A stretch of DNA of 64,000 nucleotides from Bin34 sp963422415. GTDB taxonomy: Bacteria > Chloroflexota > Anaerolineae > Caldilineales > Caldilineaceae. The notes beneath the pieces were generated by a model. That model did no database searches. It saw only the letters and a list, made by a program, of their open reading frames with translations, and was not told the DNA's origin. A program made the translations under genes and the position numbers. This document shows, in pieces, positions 1-8,710 of this stretch; position 1 is the stretch's first letter, and each line of letters begins with the position of its first letter. Location: assembly GCA_963422415.1 (NCBI GenBank), contig OY729430.1:1116001-1180000 (forward strand), written 5' to 3'.

Positions 1-125
1 TCGGTGCGCAGGGCCTTGCCGTCTGCCAGCCGCCGGGACAGATCTCGCAGTTGGGTCTGCCAGATTTCCAGCTTGGCGGCCAGAAAGGCATTGGCAAACT
101 CCGGAGCCGTGGTCGTTGCGGCCAT
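1..125 (-). CDS. atpH: ATP synthase F1 delta subunit, N-terminal part (runs off the window)
   Basis: The delta subunit joins F1 to the peripheral stalk of the ATP synthase. Only the first 41 codons are present; the gene continues beyond base 1. The start is the ATG at 125-123, three bases after the stop of atpF, which fits translational coupling. The visible peptide begins MAATTTAPEFANAFLA and then becomes an amphipathic helix (residues about 15-38), as in delta N-termini. The identification rests on this short stretch and on the standard order a-c-b-delta, so context carries most of the weight. Confidence 0.7.
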   Translation of the reverse strand, partial: MAATTTAPEFANAFLAAKLEIWQTQLRDLSRRLADGKALRT

Positions 126-128
126 GAC

Positions 129-632
129 TCAACTCCGCTTGCCGTCGGCCATCAAGGACGCGATGAACTGCTCCTGGTCCACGGGGTTCTGCAGTTCGCG
201 CTCCAGAATGCGCTCCGCGCCCAACATGGCCAGTTCCGCTATTTGACGCTGCGCGTCGTGCAAGACGGCTTCCTTCTGGGCTTCCGCCTCCTGTTGTGCC
301 CGCTGTCGGATCTCCGTGGCGTCCTCTTCGGCCCGGGTACGAATCGACTGGGTCGCATGGTCCGCGTCGCGGGTGGCCGTAGCCCGAATCTGTTGCGCTT
401 CGTTGCGGGCCTCCTCCAGGATCTTCTGCTTGGTCCGCTCCGCTTCCGCGGCGGCGACCTTGGCTACTTCCGCTTGCTTGATGCCTTCCGCGATCCGCTC
501 TCGGCGCGCGATCAAGGTGCGACGCAGGGGATTGTAGAGCAATGAGGTCAGCAACAGCATGATGACCACGAAGTTGACCACTTGGGATATGAATCCCATG
601 CCGTTGATGCCCAAGGTGTTTAAAGCATCCAT
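129..632 (-). CDS. atpF: ATP synthase F0 b subunit
   Basis: The protein has 167 residues, the usual length for a b subunit. One membrane helix lies at about residues 12-33, followed by a long charged, alanine-rich coiled coil to the C-terminus. The b subunit forms the peripheral stalk that stops F1 rotating with the c ring. Typical signs are the NPLR segment just after the membrane helix and the repeated A/E/Q/R heptads. It lies 41 bases downstream of atpE and directly before atpH, in an F0 operon on the minus strand. Only one b gene is visible. Confidence 0.95.
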   Translation of the reverse strand: MDALNTLGINGMGFISQVVNFVVIMLLLTSLLYNPLRRTLIARRERIAEGIKQAEVAKVAAAEAERTKQKILEEARNEAQQIRATATRDADHATQSIRTRAEEDATEIRQRAQQEAEAQKEAVLHDAQRQIAELAMLGAERILERELQNPVDQEQFIASLMADGKRS

Positions 633-673
633 TTGTTACCTCCACCGGTTCAGGGACAGGACATGCCCTAGGC

Positions 674-901
674 CTAGCCGAACTTGATCAGCAGTGAAAT
701 GACCAGACCATAAATGGCAATGGCCTCTGCAAAGGCGATGGTGATGAACATGTTCTGCTGCACAATGCCGACGGCCTCGGGATTGCGCCCCATGGCTTCC
801 ACGGCCTTGGCCCCGATCAGGCCTACGCCGATACCGGGCCCGATGGCCCCGAGGCCAATGGCCAGCGCCGAACCAATTTCCTTTGCGGCATCAAGTTCCA
901 T
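674..901 (-). CDS. atpE: ATP synthase F0 c subunit (proteolipid)
   Basis: The protein has 75 residues and is a two-helix hairpin. Helix 1 carries the glycine-rich ring-packing motif (GIGVGLIGAKA, about 23-33). The polar loop is GRNPE (38-42). Helix 2 carries the ion-binding carboxylate E59 in FAEAIAIYG. The residue after E59 is Ala rather than Ser/Thr, and the position 33 residues before it is Val rather than Gln/Glu, so the usual sodium ligands are missing and a proton-driven ring is inferred. It sits between atpB and atpF. Confidence 0.96.
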   Translation of the reverse strand: MELDAAKEIGSALAIGLGAIGPGIGVGLIGAKAVEAMGRNPEAVGIVQQNMFITIAFAEAIAIYGLVISLLIKFG

Positions 902-991
902 CGTTGCACTCCTTGGTGATCCTGACTACTCTACTAACTTGCGAATAAAGGCTTGAGAGAACGCGGGCATTGGCATGCAGACTGCGGCCGC

Positions 992-1966
992 CTAGTGATG
1001 ATCTCCGCCGTGGCTGATGGTCGCGGCATGGAAGAAGATAAGGGCCAGCATCATGAACACGGCGGCTTGGATGAAACCGACGAAGATCTCGAAACCGTAG
1101 AAAAAGGATGGCACGATGAAGGGAATCAAGAAGGCCATGACCGCCAGCAGCACTTCTCCGGCGAAAATGTTGCCGAAGAGCCGGAAGGAGAAACTAATGA
1201 TCTTGGTAAACTCCGAAATCAGTTCCAGAAAGCCTACCAAACCGTTGATGGCGCCAATGAAGCCGCGCCCGAAAGCGAAGAACTTCCGCAGGTAGCGGAT
1301 GCCCAGATCCTTGAGGCCGAAGAACTGGACCATGACCATGGTGATGATCGCCAAGGCAAAGGTCATGTTGAGGTCGGTGCTGGGAGCCCGCAGCAGAGGC
1401 TTGGTGGAGGCGTGCTCGTCTTCGGCTTCCGCCTGGAAGAGGGCCAGGAACCGGGACGGACTGGCTTCCACCACCGTGGCGACGACGGGGCTCTGCGCGT
1501 GATCCCCCGCGGGCACGGACCAAGGGGACTGGATCGTGTTGACCCCGGGAATGAGACCGACATAGTTGCTGACAATGACCAGCAAGAAGATAGTGGCGAC
1601 CCAGGGGAAGAAGCGCTTGGTGTTCTCGCCCGCAATTCCTTCCACCACGCTCAAGAGCCCCCCCATGAACCATTCCATGAAGTTCGTGAAGCCCTTGGGC
1701 ACGTCCCGACGCAAGCCGTTACGGACCACAAGGGCCATCAGGATGAGCAGTGCATCCACGATGAACGTGGTCAGAAAAGTATTGGTGAACCAGTCTGGGC
1801 CCCCGTACCAGATCTTTTCCGGGGCTAGGGAGACATGCAATTCCGGCCTTTCCAGAAATGTGCTGAGCACCAGCAGGGCCACGGCGCCCAGCAGGGGCAA
1901 AAGCACCTTCGGTTTCCTGAAGAAGGGAGTCTTGGGAGGAGCACTGGCATCTGCTGCAACCGTCAT
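992..1966 (-). CDS. atpB: ATP synthase F0 a subunit
   Basis: The a subunit forms the half-channels that load and unload ions from the c ring. The frame is open for 40 codons further upstream, but the ATG at 1966 gives a normal 324-residue protein and follows the upstream gene by four bases, with GGGTGA as a possible ribosome site. Several membrane helices are visible. The penultimate conserved helix contains FRLFGNIFAGE, including the essential Arg, and the protein ends in a His-rich tail. A loop of about 40 polar residues in the middle (about 185-225) is longer than in E. coli. Confidence 0.95.
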   Translation of the reverse strand: MTVAADASAPPKTPFFRKPKVLLPLLGAVALLVLSTFLERPELHVSLAPEKIWYGGPDWFTNTFLTTFIVDALLILMALVVRNGLRRDVPKGFTNFMEWFMGGLLSVVEGIAGENTKRFFPWVATIFLLVIVSNYVGLIPGVNTIQSPWSVPAGDHAQSPVVATVVEASPSRFLALFQAEAEDEHASTKPLLRAPSTDLNMTFALAIITMVMVQFFGLKDLGIRYLRKFFAFGRGFIGAINGLVGFLELISEFTKIISFSFRLFGNIFAGEVLLAVMAFLIPFIVPSFFYGFEIFVGFIQAAVFMMLALIFFHAATISHGGDHH

Positions 1967-1970
1967 GGGA

Positions 1971-2261
1971 TCACCCTGGCTGAGAACTGGTGGAGGTGGA
2001 GTCGGAAGAACGCGCGGCGGAGTCGGGTTCGGGCGCAACGGCCTCAATGACGCGTTCCATCTCGTATTTGCCTTGACGCACCACAAAGAAGGCGGAAATG
2101 GGCAGCGAAAGGATGCCCATCGAGACCGTTATCCAAGGAGACGTCTCAATCAGGAGATCCAGGCAAACGCCAATCACCAACGGCATGATCAATGTGACCA
2201 GCAGGACCAAGGTCATGCGCCCTACATTCACGCGCGTATTTGCCATTACGGTCCGACTCAC
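1971..2261 (-). CDS. atpI: AtpI/AtpZ-like ATP synthase accessory membrane protein
   Basis: This 96-residue protein opens the atp cluster. It has two strong membrane helices (about 17-38 and 43-62) and a charged, Ser-rich cytoplasmic tail. Small two-helix proteins at this position belong to the AtpI/AtpZ families, which help c-ring assembly or conduct Mg2+/Ca2+. Position, length and topology support the call; sequence conservation in this family is weak, so AtpI versus AtpZ is not decided. Its stop is four bases before the chosen atpB start. Confidence 0.7.
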   Translation of the reverse strand: MSRTVMANTRVNVGRMTLVLLVTLIMPLVIGVCLDLLIETSPWITVSMGILSLPISAFFVVRQGKYEMERVIEAVAPEPDSAARSSDSTSTSSQPG

Positions 2262-2384
2262 TCAAGGTCCTCCGCAGACAGGGACAAACGTAGGCTGCCC
2301 CTTGCCAAACCATCGAGCAGTCTAACACTCGCAGATCTCGATTCCCAAAACGTGAAGCCTTGCAATATCTGTGTGGCACGTGGA

Positions 2385-3386
2385 CTACCCTGCCGACCCC
2401 GAGCTCAAACTGGCCAGCAAGGCGGCCAACACCAGCAGCAGGGCCACCGCCAGCAACGGCCAGTGGGCTCGCACCGCGGCGCTCCAGTCGGGATCCGTGC
2501 CGTGTGCCACCGAGGGCGCGGGACTCTCCAGCAACTCCTGCCGCAAGGCCGCCACGGAAGGGGGACGGCGGCTGGGATGCATGGCCATGGCATGAAAGAC
2601 GGCGGATTCGGTGCGCGCCGAAATGGCCCGGCCAGGTTGCCGCAGGGAGGGCAGCTGGCCGGCCTCCAGAAAACGGGTCTTGGCATCCGGCGGGATCTGG
2701 CCGGCCAGCAGGTGATAGAGCGTCGCCCCCAGACTGTAGATGTCGGTCGCCGGATCCGTGGAGCCAACATCCCCGCCGAACCGCTCAATGGGGGTATAGG
2801 CCATGGTACCGCGGCCCTGCACCACCGTGATGGTCTTTTGATCTTCGAGTTGCACGAGTTGCACCAATCCGAAGTCCACTAACTTCAGGAGTCCGGACGG
2901 AGTTAGAATGATGTTGGCGGGCTTGATGTCGCCGTGCAAGATGGCGGGGGACTGGCCGTGCAGGTAGGCCAAGGCGTCTAGGAGCTGGCGGCTCCACTCC
3001 AGCACCTGCGCTTCCGGCAGGCCGGCCGCGGACTCTTCCAGCTGGGTCTGGCGCAGGACCTCGCTCAGGCTGGGCCCGACCACAAAATCCATAACCAGAT
3101 ATTCTTGGTTTGCCCAGGAAAAGACATCGCTGACCTTGGGCAGATTGGGGTGATCCAGGCGGGCGAGGATGGTGGCCTCTCGATGAAACTGATCCAAGAT
3201 GGATTGGTGAATTTCCGGTGAAGTGTAGTCCCCTGGAGCCGGCAGCACTTCCTTGATGGCGCACAGGCGTCCGGGAAGAAGCAGATCGTGGGCCTTGTAG
3301 ACGGCGCCCATTCCCCCTTGTCCCACCAAGGCTTCAATGCGATACCGGTCCCGCAGAACGGTGTCGGAGGGAAGCAGAAATTCCAT
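2385..3386 (-). CDS. Membrane-anchored Ser/Thr protein kinase (Hanks type)
   Basis: The protein has 333 residues when started at the ATG at 3386. The longer open frame upstream looks non-coding. The glycine loop is GQGGMGAVY (22-30), the ATP-anchoring lysine K45, the catalytic loop HGDIKPAN (151-158, with HGD in place of HRD), and DFG 171-173. The APE region reads PIERF. The C-terminus is a single membrane helix (about 306-325) with almost nothing outside, so the kinase domain is cytoplasmic and there is no extracellular sensor. Replacement of the Arg before the catalytic Asp means activation-loop phosphorylation may not be needed. It is divergent from the FHA-winged-helix gene, a likely phospho-partner. 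Confidence 0.9.
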   Translation of the reverse strand: MEFLLPSDTVLRDRYRIEALVGQGGMGAVYKAHDLLLPGRLCAIKEVLPAPGDYTSPEIHQSILDQFHREATILARLDHPNLPKVSDVFSWANQEYLVMDFVVGPSLSEVLRQTQLEESAAGLPEAQVLEWSRQLLDALAYLHGQSPAILHGDIKPANIILTPSGLLKLVDFGLVQLVQLEDQKTITVVQGRGTMAYTPIERFGGDVGSTDPATDIYSLGATLYHLLAGQIPPDAKTRFLEAGQLPSLRQPGRAISARTESAVFHAMAMHPSRRPPSVAALRQELLESPAPSVAHGTDPDWSAAVRAHWPLLAVALLLVLAALLASLSSGSAG

Positions 3387-3652
3387 GGCCGTGGCACCCA
3401 AGGCAAAGATGTGGCGGATCGGCAAGGCCTCAAGACAGGCCCTGGTGTCCCAGGGCCGCGGTCTGGGTGGAGCACAGGATCTCGCCTGGGAGTCTGTATA
3501 GCATGCAAACTCCCTGAAGATGACCGAGAAATCTGGAGAGACAGTGGGATAATACCCTCGTCTGCCGCCGTGAGTCTTGTCTCGGACACAGGACGCCCCA
3601 CGGTAGGTAGGGGACATTGGACCATGAGCATGTTGCAATTCGACCATTCTGT

Positions 3653-4330
3653 ATGAGCGACGCCGCGGAACGAGAGGGACAGGAGGAGAGGCAGGATCGG
3701 CAGGCCCTGCTCTTGCAGTGGCTGGGCGCCGCCGACAGCCGCAAGTGGACGCTGCAACCGGACCGCTCGGTCACCATTGGCCGTGATGCAGACTGTGACA
3801 TTCTGCTGGATCACCGTCTGGTCAGCCGCAACCATGCCAAGATTTTCTGGCGGGACGGCGCCTACTTCATCCGCGATCTCGCCAGCAAGAACGGGACCCA
3901 TGTCAACGGGCAGCCTCTGATGCATGAGAAGCGTCTGCAGGATGGAGACGAAGTGCAGGTGGCCCTGCGTTTCAAGCTGGCCTTCGCCAGCGAGGATGCC
4001 ACCACGGACTTGGCGTGGGAGACGGCTGTCCGAGGCATTGAACTCAGCCCGGAATCCCGGGTCGTTACGATCAGGGGACGACTGGTGGATCCACCACTGA
4101 GCTCCATGCAGTTCCGACTTCTGCATCTGCTCTGGCAGGCAGGCGGCGGGGTGGTGACCCGAGATGAAATCAAGCGGTCCGTGTGGCCGGAGGACATGCC
4201 CTCCGGCATCAGCCGACAGTCCATCGATGCGCTGATGCGCCGTCTGCGGGAAACCCTCGCGCTGAGCGACCCGCATACCGAGTACATCGTCACGGTGCGC
4301 GGACACGGGTACCGGCTGCAGCGAAGTTGA
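3653..4330 (+). CDS. FHA domain fused to an OmpR-type winged-helix DNA-binding domain
   Basis: The protein has 225 residues. Residues 20-110 form a forkhead-associated domain with its phosphothreonine-binding signature: GRD 43-45, SRNH 58-61, KNGT 79-82. Residues about 125-223 form a Trans_reg_C winged helix ending in VRGHGYRL, as in OmpR/PhoB regulators. There is no receiver domain. The natural reading is a transcription factor that is recruited or switched by a phosphothreonine protein. The adjacent divergent Ser/Thr kinase is the obvious candidate for the signal. I start at the ATG at 3653; another ATG lies 36 bases upstream. Its stop overlaps the start of hemW. Confidence 0.88.
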   Translation: MSDAAEREGQEERQDRQALLLQWLGAADSRKWTLQPDRSVTIGRDADCDILLDHRLVSRNHAKIFWRDGAYFIRDLASKNGTHVNGQPLMHEKRLQDGDEVQVALRFKLAFASEDATTDLAWETAVRGIELSPESRVVTIRGRLVDPPLSSMQFRLLHLLWQAGGGVVTRDEIKRSVWPEDMPSGISRQSIDALMRRLRETLALSDPHTEYIVTVRGHGYRLQRS

Positions 4331-5568
4331 CGACAGTGGATTTCCCGGGTTTGCGCCGGCAGGGATTCTGGCACTGCGACGAGCCGTTGGGGCTGTACGT
4401 CCACATTCCTTTCTGTGTTCGCAAATGCACGTACTGCGACTTCAACACCTATGCTGGATTGCAGCCTCTGATTCCTGCCACAGTGGACGCTCTGTGCCTG
4501 GAAATTGATCGGTGGGGCGCTCTGACGCAACACCCGCCGGTGGACACCATATTCTGGGGCGGCGGCACTCCCACCATTCTCACGGCAGCCCAGCTGCACC
4601 AGCTGCGAGATGCCCTGCATGCCTCCTTTGCGATCTTGCCCGACTGCGAAATCACCAGCGAAGCCAACCCGAATGTGGCGGATCAGAGCCGCTTTGCCGC
4701 GCTGGTGGAATGCGGGATCAACCGTGTCAGTCTGGGAGCCCAGAGCTTCCAGGCAGCGGAACTGGAATTGCTGGGCCGCTGGCATGACGCGGCGGCCATT
4801 GACGCGGCGGTCGTCGCCGCCCGCGCGGCGGGGTTCACCCGCATCAACCTAGACCTGATGCATGGCCTGCCCGAGCAGACACTGGAGGCTTGGACCGCCA
4901 ATCTGGAGGCCGCGCTGGAACTGCAGGTGGAGCATCACAGCCTGTATGCTCTGACAGTCGAAGAGGGCACTCCCTTGGCTCGCCGTGTAGCCGCAGGGGC
5001 GACGCCCGTCCCGGATCCGGATCTGGCCGCCCTGCAGTTTCAGCATGCTCAGGCGCGGATGGCGGAAGCCGGGTTTGTGCAGTATGAGATAGCCAACTGG
5101 GCGCGGGGCACGCCGGAGACTGGCCCGGGCGCGGCAGTCTGCCGACACAACCGCCGCTATTGGCGCAACCAGAACTATCTGGGCTTCGGCCCGGGAGCCC
5201 ACAGCCACTGGCGGGGAGGTGGGGAGGCGGAGACCCTGCGGGAATACCGGTGGTGGAATCTGGACTCGGTGCCGGGGTACAATCGGGCGTTGCGGCACGC
5301 GGCCAGCCCCATTGGGAAAGCGGAGGAGATTGCCGAGGATCTGGGTCGGGCCGAGACCTTGATGTTAGGCCTGCGCCTTCTCCAGGAAGGCGCGCCCTAC
5401 GATCGGTTTCAGGAAAGGCATGGCCAAGATCCGCGGCAAATCTATGCCGCCGAGCTGCAACGTCTCCGGGAACGGGATCTGCTTCATGTGGAATCGGATC
5501 GGTTGCGGCTGACCCGGACGGGTATCATGTTCCACAATTATGTCAGCCGACAGTTCCTGCCGGACTGA
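4327..5568 (+). CDS. hemW: Radical SAM heme chaperone HemW-like (HemN-related)
   Basis: The radical SAM cluster motif is CVRKCTYC, with C30, C34 and C37 (CX3CX2C). The protein also carries HNRRYW (274-279), the motif that separates the heme chaperone HemW from the coproporphyrinogen dehydrogenase HemN. The length of 413 residues is slightly above the roughly 380 of E. coli HemW. The TTG at 4327 overlaps the stop of the upstream FHA gene; a GTG at 4336 is the alternative. HemW is thought to deliver heme to respiratory enzymes, so annotation as a coproporphyrinogen oxidase would be misleading. Confidence 0.88.
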   Translation: MTTVDFPGLRRQGFWHCDEPLGLYVHIPFCVRKCTYCDFNTYAGLQPLIPATVDALCLEIDRWGALTQHPPVDTIFWGGGTPTILTAAQLHQLRDALHASFAILPDCEITSEANPNVADQSRFAALVECGINRVSLGAQSFQAAELELLGRWHDAAAIDAAVVAARAAGFTRINLDLMHGLPEQTLEAWTANLEAALELQVEHHSLYALTVEEGTPLARRVAAGATPVPDPDLAALQFQHAQARMAEAGFVQYEIANWARGTPETGPGAAVCRHNRRYWRNQNYLGFGPGAHSHWRGGGEAETLREYRWWNLDSVPGYNRALRHAASPIGKAEEIAEDLGRAETLMLGLRLLQEGAPYDRFQERHGQDPRQIYAAELQRLRERDLLHVESDRLRLTRTGIMFHNYVSRQFLPD

Positions 5569-5587
5569 GAGGAGATGGAGAGCGCAA

Positions 5588-6133
5588 TTGGATGTCACGG
5601 CCCTGTACCCGGGCAAGTTTGATCCCTTTCACAATGGTCACTTGGACATTGCGCGGCGGGCCGTAGCCCTCTATCGGCGGTTGGTGGTGGCCGTGTATGC
5701 CTCGCCGATTTCCAGCGCACTCTTTGGCGCGGAGGAACGGGCGGAGCTGGTACGGGCCGGAGTCGGCCCTTTGGAGCGGGTCCAGGTTGTTACCTACCAC
5801 GGCCTGACCGTGGATGCGGCTCGGGCACAGGGGGCGCAGGTCATTGTGCGGGGCCTCCGCAACATTGCCGACTATGAATACGAGAGGCAGGTGGGCATGG
5901 CCAACCGCCAGATGGCTCCTGAGACGGAGCATTGCCTAATGATGACTTCGGCCGAGTACGCCTTTCTCAGCGCCACTATTCTGAAGGAAGTGGCGGAGCT
6001 GCAGGGCGACGTGGCCCAGTGGGCGCCAGCGCCTACCGTGGCCGCTCTGCAGGCTCGATTTGCCCAGAATGGATGTGGTTCGGAGGAGGGGCGGAATCCG
6101 GATGTACGGACCCGGATGGCTCATCAGGGGTGA
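5588..6133 (+). CDS. coaD: Phosphopantetheine adenylyltransferase
   Basis: CoaD makes dephospho-CoA from 4'-phosphopantetheine and ATP, the fourth step of CoA synthesis. The N-terminal nucleotide-binding motif is PGKFDPFHNGH (8-18). The family signature VRGLRNIADYEYE follows, and then SATILKE in place of the usual SSTxVRE. I use the TTG at 5588, with AGGAGA about 12 bases upstream; no ATG in this frame gives a sensible protein. The 181 residues exceed the usual 160 or so because of an extra polar C-terminal tail. It follows hemW by 19 bases. Confidence 0.93.
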   Translation: MDVTALYPGKFDPFHNGHLDIARRAVALYRRLVVAVYASPISSALFGAEERAELVRAGVGPLERVQVVTYHGLTVDAARAQGAQVIVRGLRNIADYEYERQVGMANRQMAPETEHCLMMTSAEYAFLSATILKEVAELQGDVAQWAPAPTVAALQARFAQNGCGSEEGRNPDVRTRMAHQG

Positions 6134-6215
6134 AGAGATCGCTTGCGCCGAGTGGTAGAATGGCCGGACCCTTGGCTTTGGAACATTGCATTGCAGCTCA
6201 TACATCAGGTATGCC

Positions 6216-6674
6216 ATGGAGATTCTCAGCCTCATCAACGAATTGAACGACATGATCTCGGACGGACGTCCCATGCCGATGACTTCCTCTGTCTTGGTGG
6301 ACAAGGAGCGGTCGTTGGATGTGCTGGCCAAGATGCGGATCAACGTCCCCAGCGCCATCAAGGAAGGGGAACGCATGATCTTGGAGCGGGACCGCATCAT
6401 TGCGGAGGCCCGCAGCCATGCGGAAGACATCCTGGCGCAAGCCAACGAGAAGGCCAAGGAGCTGGTGTCCCAAGAGGAGATCATGCGCCAGGCCAAGACT
6501 GAACAGGAAGAGGTGCTGGAACAGACCCGCCAGCAGGTGGCCCACATGCGCTTCGACGCGGAACAATATCAGCTGAACGTTCTGCGGGATCTTTCACAGT
6601 TGATGCACAGGATCCTGAACGAGGTGGAGATGGGGGTCTCCGAGCTGGAGAATCGTACACAGGGCCTCAACTGA
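6216..6674 (+). CDS. Coiled-coil protein (DivIVA/stalk-like), function unknown
   Basis: The protein has 152 residues, with no membrane segment and no signal peptide. It is almost entirely helical and charged. Residues about 55-115 are rich in A, E, K, R and Q and resemble the helical stalks of ATPase b/E subunits or DivIVA-type proteins, which is why such genes are often labelled ATPase. The N-terminus (MEILSLINELNDM) is a short hydrophobic helix. It lies between coaD and DUF177, a place where similar coiled-coil genes are common. No catalytic motif is visible. Confidence 0.7.
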   Translation: MEILSLINELNDMISDGRPMPMTSSVLVDKERSLDVLAKMRINVPSAIKEGERMILERDRIIAEARSHAEDILAQANEKAKELVSQEEIMRQAKTEQEEVLEQTRQQVAHMRFDAEQYQLNVLRDLSQLMHRILNEVEMGVSELENRTQGLN

Positions 6675-6752
6675 AATCGGGTCGTGGGTGTTCCGAGGTG
6701 CCGTGCGTGGCATGAAATCCCGGCCCCTAGGACAGGCAAGAGGACGTCGGAC

Positions 6753-7379
6753 ATGCAGTTCAACGCGGCACATTGTTTGAAGCAAGAGGTCGGCTGGGCC
6801 CGCGACTTCGAATTGCACGATGATATTTCCCAGTTGTACGACGAGATCACCCCCGTGGCGCTCCTGACGGGTACGGTGCGTTGCATGCGCATCCACAGTG
6901 GAATTCTGGTCACCGGCGCCTGCCGCACCGTGCTGGATGTGGCCTGCAGCCGTTGTCTGGAACCGATCCACTATCCGGTGGAGTTTCAGTTGGAGGAAAC
7001 CTTCCGTCCCTTGAAGGATGTGCAGAGTGGCAAGTTCCTGCGACCTGAGGAGTACCAGGGGCAGACCGAAACCATGTTTGACGAGGCCCTGCTGATCGAT
7101 GACCGCTATGTGCTGGATCTGAGAGAGGTGGTGCGGCAGCATCTGTGGATCCTGGTTTCGCAGAATCCCGTTTGCGCCTTCGCCGACCCCAACGAGTGCG
7201 ATCATTTTCGGCAAAGCCGGCAGACATTGGCACAGGTCAATGGCAAGATTTTGGATCCAGAGGCTTCTCCATCAGAAAATATGGATCCGCGGTGGGCGGC
7301 CCTGCGCCCTCTGTTGGACGCAACGCACCCCTCGGCGGTCAAATCCGAGGGCGGATCGCTCCCTGACGGGAACCAGTAA
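6753..7379 (+). CDS. DUF177 (YceD) family protein
   Basis: The protein has 208 residues and starts at the ATG at 6753, preceded by AGAGGA. The central part carries the family core: a hydrophobic strand followed by a CSRCLEP motif and an Asp/Glu-rich segment (DEALLIDDRYVLDLREVVRQ) leading to a C-terminal helix. YceD/DUF177 proteins are linked to 23S rRNA synthesis or processing in bacteria and plants. The gene lies 14 bases before rpmF, the near-universal neighbour. The C-terminal 50 residues are poorly conserved in composition. Confidence 0.88.
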   Translation: MQFNAAHCLKQEVGWARDFELHDDISQLYDEITPVALLTGTVRCMRIHSGILVTGACRTVLDVACSRCLEPIHYPVEFQLEETFRPLKDVQSGKFLRPEEYQGQTETMFDEALLIDDRYVLDLREVVRQHLWILVSQNPVCAFADPNECDHFRQSRQTLAQVNGKILDPEASPSENMDPRWAALRPLLDATHPSAVKSEGGSLPDGNQ

Positions 7380-7393
7380 GGACTGAGAAACCC

Positions 7394-7597
7394 ATGGCCC
7401 CTCAACCGAAACGCCGCATCAGCCGTACCCGCGCCCGCAAGAAGCGCTCTCACCACGCGTTGGGACGAATCCGTTTCCAAATCTGCCCCAACCCGCAGTG
7501 CGATGCCTACGTGTTGCCCTATCAGGGCTGCATGGAGTGCGGGGAATACCGCGGCCGCAAGTTCATTGAGGAAGCCGAGGGCGAAGACGAGGCCTAG
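7394..7597 (+). CDS. rpmF: 50S ribosomal protein L32
   Basis: The protein has 67 residues. The N-terminus is very basic (KRRISRTRARKKRSHHAL), typical for L32. It is the zinc-type paralogue: C31 and C36 (CPNPQC), and C46 and C49 (CMEC). The first pair is spaced CX4C rather than the more common CX2C. A short acidic tail ends the protein. It follows DUF177 and precedes fabD, the standard order in which ribosome and fatty-acid genes are co-transcribed. Confidence 0.96.
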   Translation: MAPQPKRRISRTRARKKRSHHALGRIRFQICPNPQCDAYVLPYQGCMECGEYRGRKFIEEAEGEDEA

Positions 7598-7656
7598 GCC
7601 CGCCGGATTTGGCGGGGCAGGTCACTCTCGACCTGTGACGCAGACCGACCTTTCCC

Positions 7657-8643
7657 ATGCCCATGCCTTTCATTCCCGGCTCCCGGACGGAGGGGTTGGC
7701 ATACCTGTTCCCGGGCCAAGGCAGTCAGACCGTGGGCATGGGAGTCGCTCTAAGCGAGTTCTCGACCGCCGCCCGTGAGACCTGGGCCGAAGCCGACAGT
7801 GTGCTGGCAATGCCGCTCAGTCGCCTGTGTGCGGAGGGGTCGGGCGCGGATCTGGCGGATACCGTCAATACCCAGCCGGCCCTGCTGGCGGTGTCCATAG
7901 CCGCGTGGCGCGCCGCCACCGAGCTGCTGGGACAGTTGCCGACGCCGGTGGGCATGGCGGGGCACAGCATGGGGGAGTTCTCGGCACTGGTGGCCGCGGA
8001 GGCGATCACCTTTGCCGATGGACTGCGTCTGGTACGGGAACGCGGCCGCCTGATGAAGGAGATGGGCGATAGGTGTCCGGGACGCATGGCCGCGGTGTTG
8101 GGCATGAAGGCACAGGACCTACGCGTCTTGTGTGCCCAAGTGGCCGCGGAGACCCGGACGGTGGTGCAGGTGGCCAATGACAATCACCCGACACAGCAGG
8201 TCATCAGCGGCACCCTACAGGGCGTGGAAGAAGTGTCCCGGCAGGCCCGGAGTCAGGGAGCGCAGCGAGTGTTGCCGCTGGCCGTGAGCATTGCCGCTCA
8301 CAGTCCCCTGATGGCGCCTGCCAGCCCCCGCTGGCAGGCAACGCTGAACCAGATCTCCATCTCGCCCGCGCGGGTGCCGGTCATTGGCAACACCACAGCG
8401 CAGCCGTTGGCCGATCCCGAGGCCATCCGGACGGAGCTAGGCGCCCAGCTGGAAGGGGGCGTGCTGTGGCGTGATTCGATGTGCACGCTGCAGGGCATGG
8501 GAGCCACGGCGGCGGTCGAATTTGGCAGCGGCAGCGTGCTGACCGGCATCCAACGGAAGATAGACCGGAAGATGCCTTGCTTCCCCCTCCAAAACGGGGA
8601 GGATCTTCAGCGCTGGCAGTCATGGTTGCGGACTCAGTCCTAG
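7657..8643 (+). CDS. fabD: Malonyl-CoA:ACP transacylase
   Basis: FabD loads malonate from CoA to acyl carrier protein to start fatty acid elongation. The oxyanion motif is FPGQGSQ (18-24), the nucleophile is S104 in GHSMGE, the substrate-carboxylate Arg lies in LRLVRERGRLM, and the catalytic His is H215 in AAHSPLM. The length of 328 residues is normal. A second in-frame ATG two codons downstream (7663) is possible. It sits between rpmF and fabG; plsX and fabH are not in this cluster. Confidence 0.96.
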   Translation: MPMPFIPGSRTEGLAYLFPGQGSQTVGMGVALSEFSTAARETWAEADSVLAMPLSRLCAEGSGADLADTVNTQPALLAVSIAAWRAATELLGQLPTPVGMAGHSMGEFSALVAAEAITFADGLRLVRERGRLMKEMGDRCPGRMAAVLGMKAQDLRVLCAQVAAETRTVVQVANDNHPTQQVISGTLQGVEEVSRQARSQGAQRVLPLAVSIAAHSPLMAPASPRWQATLNQISISPARVPVIGNTTAQPLADPEAIRTELGAQLEGGVLWRDSMCTLQGMGATAAVEFGSGSVLTGIQRKIDRKMPCFPLQNGEDLQRWQSWLRTQS

Positions 8644-8704
8644 ATTGTCTTGGCATCGGCGGCGGCCGGGCTGGGACGAACGGAATTCTCCGTCTTGCCT
8701 GTGC

Positions 8705-8710
8705 TACAAT
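8705..8710 (+). promoter_or_regulatory. Extended -10 element TGC-TACAAT before fabG
   Basis: The sequence TGTGCTACAAT ends 51 bases before the fabG start and forms an extended -10 (TG one base before TACAAT). No convincing -35 is present, which extended -10 promoters tolerate. A near-identical motif occurs before the cytochrome c and sugar-ABC genes in this window. Confidence 0.45.

Noticed and set aside
674..901. A sodium-driven c ring
   Set aside because: The residue after E59 is Ala and the partner Gln/Glu in helix 1 is Val, so the sodium ligands are missing.
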